Shown here one piece after another: positions 11,011 through 21,468 of a stretch of DNA of 41,871 bases. Every line of letters begins with the position of its first letter. Position 1 is the first letter of the stretch. Under the pieces are notes generated by a model, which was not told where the DNA came from, made no database searches, and worked only from the letters and a program-made list of their open reading frames with translations. The position numbers and the translations under genes were made by a program. The stretch is taken from the IMG/VR virus record IMGVR_UViG_3300034061_000726, positions 1-41,871 of that record, one strand, 5' to 3'. The stretch comes from a virus.

Positions 11011-11225
11011 TGGAACCCTTTCAGCAAGAATGAGAAGATTAGCGAAGACACGGCGCCAACCAGAGCCGCAATGCCCATCGCAAACGATTTGTAGTGCTCA
11101 AGCGATCTGATCCTCTCTTCGTGGAACTTGAGCTGTTCTTCTTGGATCCGCTGCATCTGAATCAGCGCATCCATTTTTCCCTCAAGACGGCCGAGGGCCA
11201 ACATCAGTTCGTGGTCTGTGTTCAT
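11007..11225 (-). CDS. XhlA-like coiled-coil membrane protein, possible holin
   Basis: The 72-residue product has an N-terminal amphipathic coiled coil (residues about 5-45) and one C-terminal membrane helix (about 48-68: F-A-M-G-I-A-A-L-V-G-A-V-S-S-L-I-F-S-F-L-L), ending K-G-F-Q. This layout resembles XhlA-type proteins, and the position between fibre and terminase is that of the T7 holin gp17.5. A holin role is inferred from position and topology. The ATG at 11225 has GAGG upstream. Confidence 0.7.
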   Translation of the reverse strand: MNTDHELMLALGRLEGKMDALIQMQRIQEEQLKFHEERIRSLEHYKSFAMGIAALVGAVSSLIFSFLLKGFQ

Positions 11226-11233
11226 TGGTTACC

Positions 11234-14200
11234 TCAAGCAGGCTGGATGTAACGAACAGCAAGAGCGCCACCGACGCCACCTGTGGCACACAGCGAATAG
11301 CCTGATGCGCCGTCATTAAAGGTCTTTGTGCTGTTACTGCCCGCTGCTCCGCCACTACCAGCCATCCAAGAGTTTGCTGTGCTGTACGCAACAGCAGCGG
11401 TAGATGACGCAGCCCGTGATCGACGCATTTGCCCAAGCCCAAACATGAGTGGGCTTCCTCCGCGAGAAGACAACGAACTCACCCCTGATGGAGCCGTACC
11501 GACACTAAACGCCGCCGGCGCTTGGTAAGCATCAATAGATGGCCGGTCATGTGACCAGTCTTGCTGGTTGTTTCCGGTAGTGACTCCATAATCAAATTCT
11601 GTGTCTGCATTCGGAGCAGCTCTTCCTCCGAATGCCGTAATCCCAAACGCCGTGCTGTTTCCACCCGCAGCACCGGCGCCACCGGACGTGTTGTTTCCGT
11701 TCCCACCGCCACCGATTGCGTAGGTGTATGTAGTCTGAGCCTCCGGTGCAGTAAATGAGCCAACAACACAGACGCCGTCGCCGCCGGGCCATCCAGGTTT
11801 ATCGTAACTTCCGGAACCGTTGCCCTGAGCCCCACCACCACCACCACCGACCAAACAGAACTCGACAAACGTCACACCCTCAGGCTTTGTCCAAGAGGTT
11901 CCAGAGGCAAGAACTGTGGTCACCATCTTGTACCGCCCAGTAGGCGGCGTGAACGTCGCCCAAGTCGCGTTGCCAGTAGCGTCAGAAGTCAGAACCTTGT
12001 TTGCTCCTGGCGATCCGCCTTCGATCTTGAGCGAACCCTTGATCGTCGTTCCAGCAGCAGTCGCACCAAGCGTCGTAGCTCCAGTCGTGGTGAAAGCGCC
12101 GTTAACAGCCAGCGTTTTATTTGCTTCTACTGTGCCTACGGTAACCGCGTTGTTGAATTGATTCGTACCGCTAAACGTATTGTTGCCCGTCGCAGTAACT
12201 GAAGCCGCGGCATCAGGGGAAAGTACGATCTTTCCTGTATCACCCCCGGAACCCCAAGTCAACCCAGTACCGAGGCCAATTTCGGTGACATTCGCTGAAG
12301 TCGTGGATGAATTACCGAGAAGCTTCTGGCCGGCGACTTGCTGCATCTTGGCGTAAGTGATCTTGTTGCCACCTACGGTCGGACTCGGATATGACCCAGT
12401 CAAATCGCCGCTAGGAACGTAGCCAACCGGATGAGCCCCGAGAACCTTCAGCGGACTAGCCGAAGTACCAGAACCCGACAAGCAGTCGAAGTTGGTTTCA
12501 GATCCAGTCGGACCAATCGGAGTTTGGCCGATAGCAACGCTCGAAAGCTTTGTATTAGCCGCCGCCAAGGCGTTTGATGCCGTTGTGACAGCCGTAGCGG
12601 CGTCGATTGCCGCTTGGTTTGCTACTCCGCTCACGGTATTGAGGGCCGAAATCGACGCCGCTCCAACGTCTGCCGCAGTAAGAGCTACGACCCCGGTTTG
12701 GGTGTTTACAGAGACTACTGGCGGGGTAGACCACGATCCTGCCCCAGTAGTCGCATTAGAGCAAGTCCACACGCGGCCCACAGTCGCCGCAGCGGGGATG
12801 CGTAGCGACCCATTAACAACGACCGTGTCGGCCCCCGCATCGCCAAGAACGGTGTTGCCGTTCAGGTTCGTTGTTCCGGCAAACGTCGTAGTTCCGCTGA
12901 ACGTCTTGTTGCCGCTGATCGATTCGTTGCCAGAAGTAGCGACTGCCCCGACGCTTGCAGCGTCTAGGACAACAGCACCAACATTGCCGTTTACTGAAGT
13001 AACCGGCGGTGCAGCAAGAGTCGTCCACTCAGCCGTGCCGTTCACATTCGTGCAAGTGAGTACCTTATTGAGGCCCGCATTCGTTGGAATCTTGATCGTG
13101 CCTTCGATCGTGATGTTGTCGCTGAGCGCATCACCGAGGGTCACGCCACCACTAAACGTCTGCGGTGCGGAGAACGTGTTCTCACCAGTAATCGTCGTGT
13201 TAGCCGAAGTGCTGAGAACACCCAGGGTTGCCGCATTAATCGTGACATTACCCGTATAAGTTTCGCCCCCCATAATGATCGAAGTCACGGGGGGAGCCGC
13301 AGGAGTAGACCAAGAGGCCGTGCCGTCTACGTTAGAACACGTCAGAACCTTACCGACCGCAGGGGCGCCCGAATTAATCTTCAAGGTCGCGTTGACGGTT
13401 GCAATGTCCGCCGCGTTGTCACCCAAAGTGGCGTTCGCATTAAACAGCGTGTTAGCCGCGAACGTCTTTGCGCCGGTAATTGTTTCGTTGCCAGCGACGG
13501 ATACAGCCCCGACGCTTGCAGCGTTTAGGGTAACAGCGCCAACAGCGCCGTTTACTGAAGTAACCGGAGGCGAAGCTAGAGTCGTCCAAACAGCAGTACC
13601 GTCGGCGTTTGAGCAAGTGAGGACCTTATTTACGCCGGCATTGGTTGGAATCTTGATCGTGCCTTCGATCGTGATGTTGTCGCTGAGCGCATCACCAAGC
13701 GTAACGCCGCCAGTAAATGTTTGAGCCCCCGAAAACGTGTTCGATCCCGTAACAGTTGAGTCACTTGAGGTGCTGAGAACACCCAGGGTTGCCGCATTAA
13801 TCGTGACATTACCCGTATAAGTTTCGCCCCCCATAATGATCGAAGTCACAGGAGGAACCGCAGGAGTAGACCAAACAGCCGTACCGTCTGCGTTAGAACA
13901 CGTCAGAACCTTACCGGCTGCGGGTGAGCCCGACACGACCTTCAAAGTTGAGTTTACGGTTGCCACGTCGGCGGCGTTGTCGCCCAAAGTGACGTTCGCA
14001 TTAAACAGCGTGTTAGCCGAGAACGTCTTTGCGCCAGAAATCGTCTGCGCTGTTGCCTTTGTAACGGCGTTGAGATTTGTGCTAGGATTCGCCTCTCCGT
14101 CAGCCGAAATCGACACAGCCCCATTCACCCCGTTAACGCTTTGAACCGGGGCATTTGCTGGGAACTGCCACTCAACATTACCGTCCGCATTCGTGCAGAC

Positions 14201-17200
14201 GAGAACCTTGCCGCTTGCTGGGGTTCCGTTGCCGGCGATCTTAAGCGTACCCGTGATGTTGATACCGTCGTTCGTGTTGTCGCCGATGTTCATGCCGGCA
14301 GGAGAACTAAAGCCGCCGATTGCAGTCACGACGCCGTTGAATTGAGCAGAGCCGGCGCTCGTGACGAATGCGGTAGTACCGCCACTAGGGGCGTGAACTT
14401 GAATTGCGTTAGCAGTACCCGTCGTGCGCTGAAATTGAGCGAGGCCGTCGGAATTTAGTTGAACCCCGGACATGCCGTTCTGCCCAACAACTTGGGTGCT
14501 GGCGCCGCCCGCAGGAGCCGCAAGCAGCGCACTAGAGAATCGCTTTTTTCCCGTGACTTCTTGGTAGTCCGACCCAAGTGCCAAGGCTCCAACCTGAGCC
14601 GCGGTGTAATCTCCCGACGCGGGCATAACATCTCCCGTGCGGCTGTTAAACGTAGTGACACCAGTAGTCTGGGAAATTGCCGCGCTCAACACGCCATCTT
14701 GATTGATCGACAGATTGCTGCCGACCTTAATTCCACCAAGAACGGTTGCCGATGCGACGGGGAGCACGGCGCTGGCGTTGACACTAATAATGCCCTGCGC
14801 GTCTACTCCGAGTCCAGTACCAATACGAACAGCTCCTCGCTGAGATGCGCTAGCAATTGGAAGCGTGGTTGAAGTGAAAGCGCCCAGGTCTCCAGCGCTG
14901 ATTGTCACAGCCCCGGTATTCCCGTTCACAGATTGAACTGGAGCGGATTCCGGCGTCTGCCAAATCACCTTGCCGTCGGCGGTCGAAGTCAGAACCTTAC
15001 CCGCAGCGTGGCCAACGGGATAACGCAAGTCACCTTGGATCGTGATGACGTCATTACCGTCAACACCAAGATTCACGTTGTTGGAGAACGTCTTGTGACC
15101 CGTGATTTCCTGAGTGCCCTGAACACTCACGGCACCAACATCGGCGGCGCTAAGCGTAACATCCGGCCCGGCCTGGTTGTTGACCGACGTAACTCCCGTA
15201 GCAGCAGGCGAAGCCCAGTATGCATTACCCTGGTTGTCGCTTGTCAGAACTTTACCGGCCGCTAGTTGACCAACAGGAATTCGGAGCGAACCATTGATTG
15301 TGATGCCTTGGTTTACGTTTTCACCCAACGTCACGTTGTTCGTAAACGTCTTTGCTCCAGTAATGGATTGATTTGCGCCAACCGAAACAGCACCCAAATC
15401 GTCGGCCGTAAGTGTGACGTTTCCGCTGACGGGTCCGGATGCGGTTTGGATTGAGTTGACGATGTTAGGTAGGGAGCTCCAAGCCGCGGTTCCGTCTTCA
15501 AGCGACGTAAGAACCTTTCCGGCTTGGCCTGGAGTAGTAACGCCGTTCGTGTACTTAAGCGTCCCGTTGACAACAACGTTCTTTGTGTTGTTGTTTCCAA
15601 GAGTTACTGAGTCGGTGAAAGTTTTGTTGCCGGAAACGCTTTCATTCGCGGTCAACGAAACAGCTCCTACATCGGCCGCGTCGATCGTGACAGCTCCGTT
15701 TGTGCCCGTATCGTTGTTGACGCTCGTAATACCCGTTGCTGGAGCTGCGGCCCAATACGCATTACCTTGGGCGTCGCTTGTCAGAACTTTACCGGCAGCA
15801 ATTTGACCGACAGGAATTCGGAGAGAACCTCCGATGCTAATGATGTTCGACGAGCTGTTGCCGAGCGTGACGTTGTTCGTAAACGTCTTTTCACCAGTAA
15901 TCGTCTGCGTAGTTCCCGCTGACACAGCTCCAACGTCAGCCGCAGTCAGCGCCACGTCACCACTCACCGCACCATTGACGGTTTGGATCGAGTTGACGAT
16001 GCTAGGAAGATTCCCCCAAGCTGCGGTTCCGTCCGTAAGAGACGTCAGAACCTTACCAGCCTGTCCAGTCGGCGTGACGCCGTTGGTGTACTTCATCGTC
16101 CCGTTGATCGTGACGCTCTTTGTTTCGTTGTTGCCGAGAGTGACAGAATCTTGGAACGTCTTGTGGCCAAGAACCGTCTGATCCTGCGTGGTCGATACAG
16201 CGCCTACATCGGCAGCGTCGAGCGTGACGACACCATTAGTTCCAGAGTCACCGTTGATGCTCGTGATGCCGGTCTGCGGCGGATTGATCCAGTCAGCCTG
16301 GCCGTTGGATCCGAGGCAACCAAGAACCTTGCCTGATGCGGCCTGCGGCGACGCCAAATACAGGTCACCTGAAATAGTCAACTGATCGTCAACCGTGCCG
16401 TCACCGATTTCCACGGATTGGGTGAAGATGACTTCGGTGTTGATCGTCTGCGTGTTACCCACGACTGATCCGACAGCAACCGCGCCGATTGCCGCGGGAG
16501 TGACCGTCACGATTCCCGTATTGACAGCGGCCCCCGCTGAATCAGCAAACCTGATCCCGTTGACAATCGGCTGCAACGTCATTTGTCCAAGGTTGTTTCC
16601 AGCAACAACAGCCTTGTCCTTAACTGGAGCAGTACCACCAGAAACCTTGAATCCAGCAATTGAAATCGTTACGTTGTCAAACTGCTTCGCAGCAGTAATT
16701 ACCTGCGTACCGGCTGGACCTTGGGTTTGAACAATTGAATCTTGGATGGTTGTAAGAGCGGTCTTCTGCCACCCAACAACACCAGTAGAAGACTCAGCCG
16801 CAAGAACGTACTGTTCACCCAAATCCACCTTTGAGATCGGCGTCGCGGGCTTGTAAATCAAGCGCCCATCTTCCGAAATGATCAGGTTGTTGTTGAACGT
16901 TTTCTCGCCCAAAATCGTCTGTGCCGTAGCAATGTTTACCGCTGATCCACCCTGATCAAGGAACAGGTCCGCGGACTCTTGCGATACATACAGCGAGTTG
17001 AGTTGTGCGCGATCAAGAGCTTCTGCGGTCAGAACGGATCCGTCGCTGAAGTCCACGACTCGCTCATCGGCGTTTGATGGCGTGACGCGCTGCAACATGA
17101 CGTTGCCAGTACCGGAAGCAGGCGCGGTATCGAAGCGGACGTTCTTTGCGCCGTTCAGTTCGACAATAGTCCAGCCGGTGGTCAATTCTGACTGATTCAG

Positions 17201-17326
17201 GAACACCTTGACGTGAGCGTAATCGAGAGGCGCTCCACCCTCGAAGATAATGGGGAAGTGCTGGCTTTGCCCGTCGCCGTTGTAGAACTTGCGCGCCTTG
17301 TACGGAAGCTCGTAAAACTGAGTCAT
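11234..17326 (-). CDS. Giant modular tail fibre (T7-type N-terminus)
   Basis: The 2030-residue product is nearly four times T7 gp17 (553). Residues about 1-130 resemble the T7 tail-fibre N-terminal domain that attaches to the tail. Residues about 130-1700 are roughly a dozen tandem modules of 85-95 residues, each with recurring phrases such as G-K-V-L-T-x-x-x-x-G-x-A-x-W, A-A-D-V-G-A-V-S, and T-I-T-G-x-K-T-F. A region around modules 7-8 is divergent. The C-terminal 200 residues are Gly/Ser/Asn-rich and probably the receptor-binding tip. Its ATG overlaps the upstream stop. Repeated DNA suggests recent module duplication. Confidence 0.92.
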   Translation of the reverse strand: MTQFYELPYKARKFYNGDGQSQHFPIIFEGGAPLDYAHVKVFLNQSELTTGWTIVELNGAKNVRFDTAPASGTGNVMLQRVTPSNADERVVDFSDGSVLTAEALDRAQLNSLYVSQESADLFLDQGGSAVNIATAQTILGEKTFNNNLIISEDGRLIYKPATPISKVDLGEQYVLAAESSTGVVGWQKTALTTIQDSIVQTQGPAGTQVITAAKQFDNVTISIAGFKVSGGTAPVKDKAVVAGNNLGQMTLQPIVNGIRFADSAGAAVNTGIVTVTPAAIGAVAVGSVVGNTQTINTEVIFTQSVEIGDGTVDDQLTISGDLYLASPQAASGKVLGCLGSNGQADWINPPQTGITSINGDSGTNGVVTLDAADVGAVSTTQDQTVLGHKTFQDSVTLGNNETKSVTINGTMKYTNGVTPTGQAGKVLTSLTDGTAAWGNLPSIVNSIQTVNGAVSGDVALTAADVGAVSAGTTQTITGEKTFTNNVTLGNSSSNIISIGGSLRIPVGQIAAGKVLTSDAQGNAYWAAAPATGITSVNNDTGTNGAVTIDAADVGAVSLTANESVSGNKTFTDSVTLGNNNTKNVVVNGTLKYTNGVTTPGQAGKVLTSLEDGTAAWSSLPNIVNSIQTASGPVSGNVTLTADDLGAVSVGANQSITGAKTFTNNVTLGENVNQGITINGSLRIPVGQLAAGKVLTSDNQGNAYWASPAATGVTSVNNQAGPDVTLSAADVGAVSVQGTQEITGHKTFSNNVNLGVDGNDVITIQGDLRYPVGHAAGKVLTSTADGKVIWQTPESAPVQSVNGNTGAVTISAGDLGAFTSTTLPIASASQRGAVRIGTGLGVDAQGIISVNASAVLPVASATVLGGIKVGSNLSINQDGVLSAAISQTTGVTTFNSRTGDVMPASGDYTAAQVGALALGSDYQEVTGKKRFSSALLAAPAGGASTQVVGQNGMSGVQLNSDGLAQFQRTTGTANAIQVHAPSGGTTAFVTSAGSAQFNGVVTAIGGFSSPAGMNIGDNTNDGINITGTLKIAGNGTPASGKVLVCTNADGNVEWQFPANAPVQSVNGVNGAVSISADGEANPSTNLNAVTKATAQTISGAKTFSANTLFNANVTLGDNAADVATVNSTLKVVSGSPAAGKVLTCSNADGTAVWSTPAVPPVTSIIMGGETYTGNVTINAATLGVLSTSSDSTVTGSNTFSGAQTFTGGVTLGDALSDNITIEGTIKIPTNAGVNKVLTCSNADGTAVWTTLASPPVTSVNGAVGAVTLNAASVGAVSVAGNETITGAKTFAANTLFNANATLGDNAADIATVNATLKINSGAPAVGKVLTCSNVDGTASWSTPAAPPVTSIIMGGETYTGNVTINAATLGVLSTSANTTITGENTFSAPQTFSGGVTLGDALSDNITIEGTIKIPTNAGLNKVLTCTNVNGTAEWTTLAAPPVTSVNGNVGAVVLDAASVGAVATSGNESISGNKTFSGTTTFAGTTNLNGNTVLGDAGADTVVVNGSLRIPAAATVGRVWTCSNATTGAGSWSTPPVVSVNTQTGVVALTAADVGAASISALNTVSGVANQAAIDAATAVTTASNALAAANTKLSSVAIGQTPIGPTGSETNFDCLSGSGTSASPLKVLGAHPVGYVPSGDLTGSYPSPTVGGNKITYAKMQQVAGQKLLGNSSTTSANVTEIGLGTGLTWGSGGDTGKIVLSPDAAASVTATGNNTFSGTNQFNNAVTVGTVEANKTLAVNGAFTTTGATTLGATAAGTTIKGSLKIEGGSPGANKVLTSDATGNATWATFTPPTGRYKMVTTVLASGTSWTKPEGVTFVEFCLVGGGGGGAQGNGSGSYDKPGWPGGDGVCVVGSFTAPEAQTTYTYAIGGGGNGNNTSGGAGAAGGNSTAFGITAFGGRAAPNADTEFDYGVTTGNNQQDWSHDRPSIDAYQAPAAFSVGTAPSGVSSLSSRGGSPLMFGLGQMRRSRAASSTAAVAYSTANSWMAGSGGAAGSNSTKTFNDGASGYSLCATGGVGGALAVRYIQPA
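13208..13851. repeat. Duplicated module DNA within fibre gene (period about 560 bases)
   Basis: A block of roughly 80 bases starting near 13208 reappears near 13768 with no or almost no change, and another at about 13084 reappears at about 13644. Both pairs are 560 bases apart. They correspond to two module pairs of the fibre that repeat as a unit, indicating recent tandem duplication or gene conversion. Confidence 0.8.
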
Positions 17327-20300
17327 TTAGTTCCCTTCTTTGATTCTTCAGGTAGATTCGATCCCAAGTACTCTTCAAGCTTGCTAAGACCTTCGCCGAT
17401 GATTACGGCCCTAGCAGCCGGCAAGCTGTTGAAAATTGCATGCAAATCCCTTTGACTGAAGTCGTAATCCGACCTCAGCATTGCCCTTGTTGGACCCTGC
17501 ACCGCCTTATAAGCAGAGTCGATCGCGGCCCAAGCCGGAGTGCCCGAAACGTCAAATGGCGAAGAACTCAGACCTGAGTATCGAACCCTAGATCCAAAGG
17601 TCGATTGGCCGAGCAGAAATTGGCTCAACGAATCGGTTCCGATCATCAACAGGTAGTTTTCTGTCGGTCCCGACATGAAGTACGACGCATAGGCTCCAGG
17701 ACTGAAGTTTTCTTTCTCGTACTTCTTTCGTTCCTTAGCGTCAGTAATTGACGCATACCGAAGTTGCTTCCTGAACGTTTGTGTGAGCATCGCCAGGATG
17801 CCCGTCATCAAATACTCACGAACAACATCGAAGTCCTTACGCTGAATCGTCGTTCGGAGGAAGCTGTCTATACCCTTCGTGTTGAACGTGCGGAACTGAA
17901 CAAGCATCTTCCCCAGGGGGGTGAAGAAGAACTTATGCAGATCGCCTCTTGTGGGCGGATCCTGAATCGTGGCAATCGTACCTCGCTCCAAGAACGTCAT
18001 CAGAGCGCGGAAATCATCGTTGCTGATGTTGTCCATGTCGATGTCGATGACTCGACCGCGAGAATCAAGTTTAGCGTGGCGACCGACAGCCTTGACGACT
18101 GCCTGATATTGAGAGTCCTCAAGACCCCATTGACGAATGATCGCTGGGCTGAAGTTCTTACTGCGCCCCGCGGAGATGGAGTGCAGACGCTGAATGAGCG
18201 ACATCGCTGTGAGGTGCTGAGTTGCCGAAGTCAGCGGCGCAAGGCCGCTAAGGTCGGCAAACGCGAACACGAGCGCGTCGAGCTTCTCGTCTACCTTAGC
18301 CATCTTTGTGGCGGCTTTCTGATACCAACCCGCACGAACATGGGGCGGATATGCGTTCAAAGCGTCGTCAATTCGACCCGTAGTGCGGCGAAGTCGGTCA
18401 GAGCCTAGGCCGAAAGCTTGTTCCATTAAGGAAGCCAATTCATTGACTTGCCGGCCCTGCCTGGCGCTGTCGAGTAGCTCTTTGATCGTAGGAAGCTGCC
18501 GCCACACGTTATCGAATCCCGCCCGTGAAATAGTGCGGGCCAATTCGTTCATCTGCGCCAAAGCGAACGAGCCGCCGCGCTGCAAGTAAGCAATCTTCAT
18601 AAGCCGGCGGGCGTTTTCGGAGAACACCGTGTTGAAGACGCCAGTACCAAACGACGACGGATCCGGCTCACTCCGCATCGTTGCGCGGAGTTCACCTAGA
18701 GAGTCCATGTAGCCATTCATTTCATCCGAAGACAGGCTTCGAGATGATTTCTTGATGTCATCAATCAGGTCGGCCCAAGTATTGATCTTGTCCACAGCCT
18801 CTTGAGTCGCCCCTCTGGCAAGGAGTTCGGTCTTGTACCGATTGATCAACTTGGTTTCGCCGATAGCCCCAGCGAGAGAGCGAACATAGGAGCTGAAAGC
18901 GACAGTCACATCACGCTCAACCAGGTCAGAAAGCGAAGCGCTAGATCCGTCCTCCAAGCGCGTAAGGACATCGGCCCGGAATCGATACCTAGCCCGAGGG
19001 GTGAGAATCGGCCCTGCCGGCGTCGTCGGGCGATCCATCTCGGACAGGATTTCTTGCACGACCTGATTGATGTTGAAGCTGCCGGACTTGCGTTCACCGC
19101 GGGCAATCCGAAGCAGACGTTCACTCAAGAGTGTCGCAAGAGCGTCTGCCTGCTCGGGCTCAAAGTCCGTCTTGTCCAAAGCATTCAACAGCAGCTTCTT
19201 GAACTCATCTTGCCCGTGACGCAAGACGAAAGCATCAACCGCGTTCCACTTATACAGACGAGGGAAGTATGTGGGGTCTTCGGCGAGAGCTTCAAAGCCC
19301 TTTACCCCCGACTTCTTCGCTAGCTCCCGAAGCGTATTGACTTCCTTGCGCCACGCTTCGGCCGCGGCCTTTACGTTCTTATCTGAATGGGTTCCTGGAG
19401 CATGAATTTCCTCATACACCATCTGATTGAACTGCCTCCGCTTCTCGTGGCGGAAGATGCTCTTCATACGCTCGGCCTTACCGATCTGCGTATAGTCCTT
19501 CCCATCCGCAATGAACTCGTTGAGGTTCTTGTTGAATGCGCGGAGAAGGCGCAGTTCAGTAACAGCCTTGATTCGGTGGACGTACTCGTTGATCGTCGTT
19601 GGCTGACCGACCATGCGCCGAGCCATGTCGTTTGTTCGCGGAGCGACGCGGGTAAAGTGCATCTGCATCGCCAACCACCGGATCTTCCCAATAGGGGACG
19701 TCATCGCGGAAATTGCTTGGCTAGTAAGTTTGGATCCAAAGCCTTCAATGCCAAAGATCCTGGGCGTGTCGTTCCAGTCCTTGTCAGATCCGATCGCCTC
19801 CCCGTCGGGGATTTCTAGGGCGTCGTCTGAGCCGCCACTAAGCGCCTGTTGGAACAAAAGGAGCTGCTCCTTTTCCCGCTTCGCCCGCTCAGTCACTTGC
19901 TTAACAAGCGTCTTCTCAAAGACGCGGTTGACGCGCTTTGGTTGCTTCGGAGTGGACAGGAAGCGTGGATCGTTCACGCCGTCATAGACCCGAGAAAGGA
20001 TCTCCCTGATACGCATGAATGCGGGGATGACCGACTCAGGAATATCAAAGGCGTTCGAGTCGTAGACTTGGTCGCTAAGGCGGGCGCTGTCCACGTCGGC
20101 AGACATCATCCAACGCATGAAGCCATTGATGAACTTACGCTCGTCGGCGGGCGTCCAATCCGCGATCGCCCCCATTCGGCCCGGTGCTCCTCCTGTGGGC
20201 ATGTTTGTGGCAGGACCGCCTGGAACACCGAACGCACCGCGAGTTCGTGGAGCTCTACGGCTATTCCCAAGCCAATCATCGATCGCTCGGATATCAGCAT

Positions 20301-21468
20301 CAGTAATGCCGCCACGATGCGTTTCAGGGATGTCGGCGTTGAACAATCGTTGGCGGATGACTCCAACCATCCCCCGCATCGCCGCGCCTTCGTTGGGATT
20401 GTCGTTGAAGAACGAACGAAGAATGAGACGGCCGTCATCAAGAACTTCCAAAGCACCAAGGTCAAAGCCCTTGTCTTGGAACTTGATCGTCGTCTTGACC
20501 TTGGCGGCATCAGCGGCGCTCAGTCGTCCACCAACAGCCAACTCACTAAGGTCAATATCGAGCGCGTCAAAGAACCGAAGCATCGCGTTTGCCACCGGCG
20601 CTTCAACACCAAATCGCCGCGCAATTTGTTCCGCGACGTCGGTAGCGCCGAATCGGGGTGGCAATTCAATACCACGATTCATCAGATCGCTTTCATACTT
20701 GCGACCAAACCGCTCAAGCCGGCGGGCGAGCTGCGATCGTCCAAGCATTGAGTTAAACGATCCGCCTAGAATCGATCCAAAGGCTCCGGCGTAAGCGAAG
20801 TCTTGCGCCTCTACAGTCGGATCGACAATCGAATCGATTGCCGTAAAAGCGAGGGCATCAGCAGCGCCCACGCCCGCACCACGGGCAAACAGAGACAGCC
20901 GGCTGGCGTTCTGGGCGATTGCCTTGGCGGCTGAGGCCCGATCAGAAGCCCGAGCAACCTGAGCAATCGTCTTGAGCGACTTGATGCCGCGATAAGAATT
21001 CCCAAGCAACGCGGGGGCAGAAGCGCCGAAGGTGGCGATACCAAACGCAGCGCCTTCAAGCAGATTGATGCCAATCATGCTGCCGTACCCAATTGCCCCT
21101 GATTCTCCCACTCGACGGATAAACCTCGACTTCTCATCGATGCTCATCTTCGTGAACACGGCTTCATCGATTCCGTTTGAGCTCAGGATGTCGTCGTGGT
21201 ACTCAATTGGAGTCGTCTGAAGAATCTCCATCAAACGATTGCGATTATCGTCGCGCCAATTGGGATCGTTCTGATCGAACTCGTACCTCGACCCCAGGAA
21301 TGATCCGAGATCGTAGGCAAGCGTCGTGCCAGTAGCCGCTTCCCAAAGGCTAGGCGCAGTCTTGTTGTACTGATCCTGAATTTGAAGCTGCTCAAACGTG
21401 GTCGGAGGAGCAGCCGCCGGAGTTGTAGGCTCAGGATATTGCCCGGTTGGAGATAGGGGGTTGTTCAT
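17323..21468 (-). CDS. Internal virion protein, T7 gp16-like (ejection protein)
   Basis: The 1381-residue product matches T7 gp16 (1318) in size and position, last of the internal core genes before the fibre. It has a Pro-rich N-terminus and a hydrophobic Gly/Ala-rich stretch at about residues 128-160, followed by long helical regions. I see no clear lytic transglycosylase motif at the N-terminus, unlike T7 gp16. By analogy it forms the ejectosome channel across the inner membrane. Confidence 0.85.
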   Translation of the reverse strand: MNNPLSPTGQYPEPTTPAAAPPTTFEQLQIQDQYNKTAPSLWEAATGTTLAYDLGSFLGSRYEFDQNDPNWRDDNRNRLMEILQTTPIEYHDDILSSNGIDEAVFTKMSIDEKSRFIRRVGESGAIGYGSMIGINLLEGAAFGIATFGASAPALLGNSYRGIKSLKTIAQVARASDRASAAKAIAQNASRLSLFARGAGVGAADALAFTAIDSIVDPTVEAQDFAYAGAFGSILGGSFNSMLGRSQLARRLERFGRKYESDLMNRGIELPPRFGATDVAEQIARRFGVEAPVANAMLRFFDALDIDLSELAVGGRLSAADAAKVKTTIKFQDKGFDLGALEVLDDGRLILRSFFNDNPNEGAAMRGMVGVIRQRLFNADIPETHRGGITDADIRAIDDWLGNSRRAPRTRGAFGVPGGPATNMPTGGAPGRMGAIADWTPADERKFINGFMRWMMSADVDSARLSDQVYDSNAFDIPESVIPAFMRIREILSRVYDGVNDPRFLSTPKQPKRVNRVFEKTLVKQVTERAKREKEQLLLFQQALSGGSDDALEIPDGEAIGSDKDWNDTPRIFGIEGFGSKLTSQAISAMTSPIGKIRWLAMQMHFTRVAPRTNDMARRMVGQPTTINEYVHRIKAVTELRLLRAFNKNLNEFIADGKDYTQIGKAERMKSIFRHEKRRQFNQMVYEEIHAPGTHSDKNVKAAAEAWRKEVNTLRELAKKSGVKGFEALAEDPTYFPRLYKWNAVDAFVLRHGQDEFKKLLLNALDKTDFEPEQADALATLLSERLLRIARGERKSGSFNINQVVQEILSEMDRPTTPAGPILTPRARYRFRADVLTRLEDGSSASLSDLVERDVTVAFSSYVRSLAGAIGETKLINRYKTELLARGATQEAVDKINTWADLIDDIKKSSRSLSSDEMNGYMDSLGELRATMRSEPDPSSFGTGVFNTVFSENARRLMKIAYLQRGGSFALAQMNELARTISRAGFDNVWRQLPTIKELLDSARQGRQVNELASLMEQAFGLGSDRLRRTTGRIDDALNAYPPHVRAGWYQKAATKMAKVDEKLDALVFAFADLSGLAPLTSATQHLTAMSLIQRLHSISAGRSKNFSPAIIRQWGLEDSQYQAVVKAVGRHAKLDSRGRVIDIDMDNISNDDFRALMTFLERGTIATIQDPPTRGDLHKFFFTPLGKMLVQFRTFNTKGIDSFLRTTIQRKDFDVVREYLMTGILAMLTQTFRKQLRYASITDAKERKKYEKENFSPGAYASYFMSGPTENYLLMIGTDSLSQFLLGQSTFGSRVRYSGLSSSPFDVSGTPAWAAIDSAYKAVQGPTRAMLRSDYDFSQRDLHAIFNSLPAARAVIIGEGLSKLEEYLGSNLPEESKKGTK

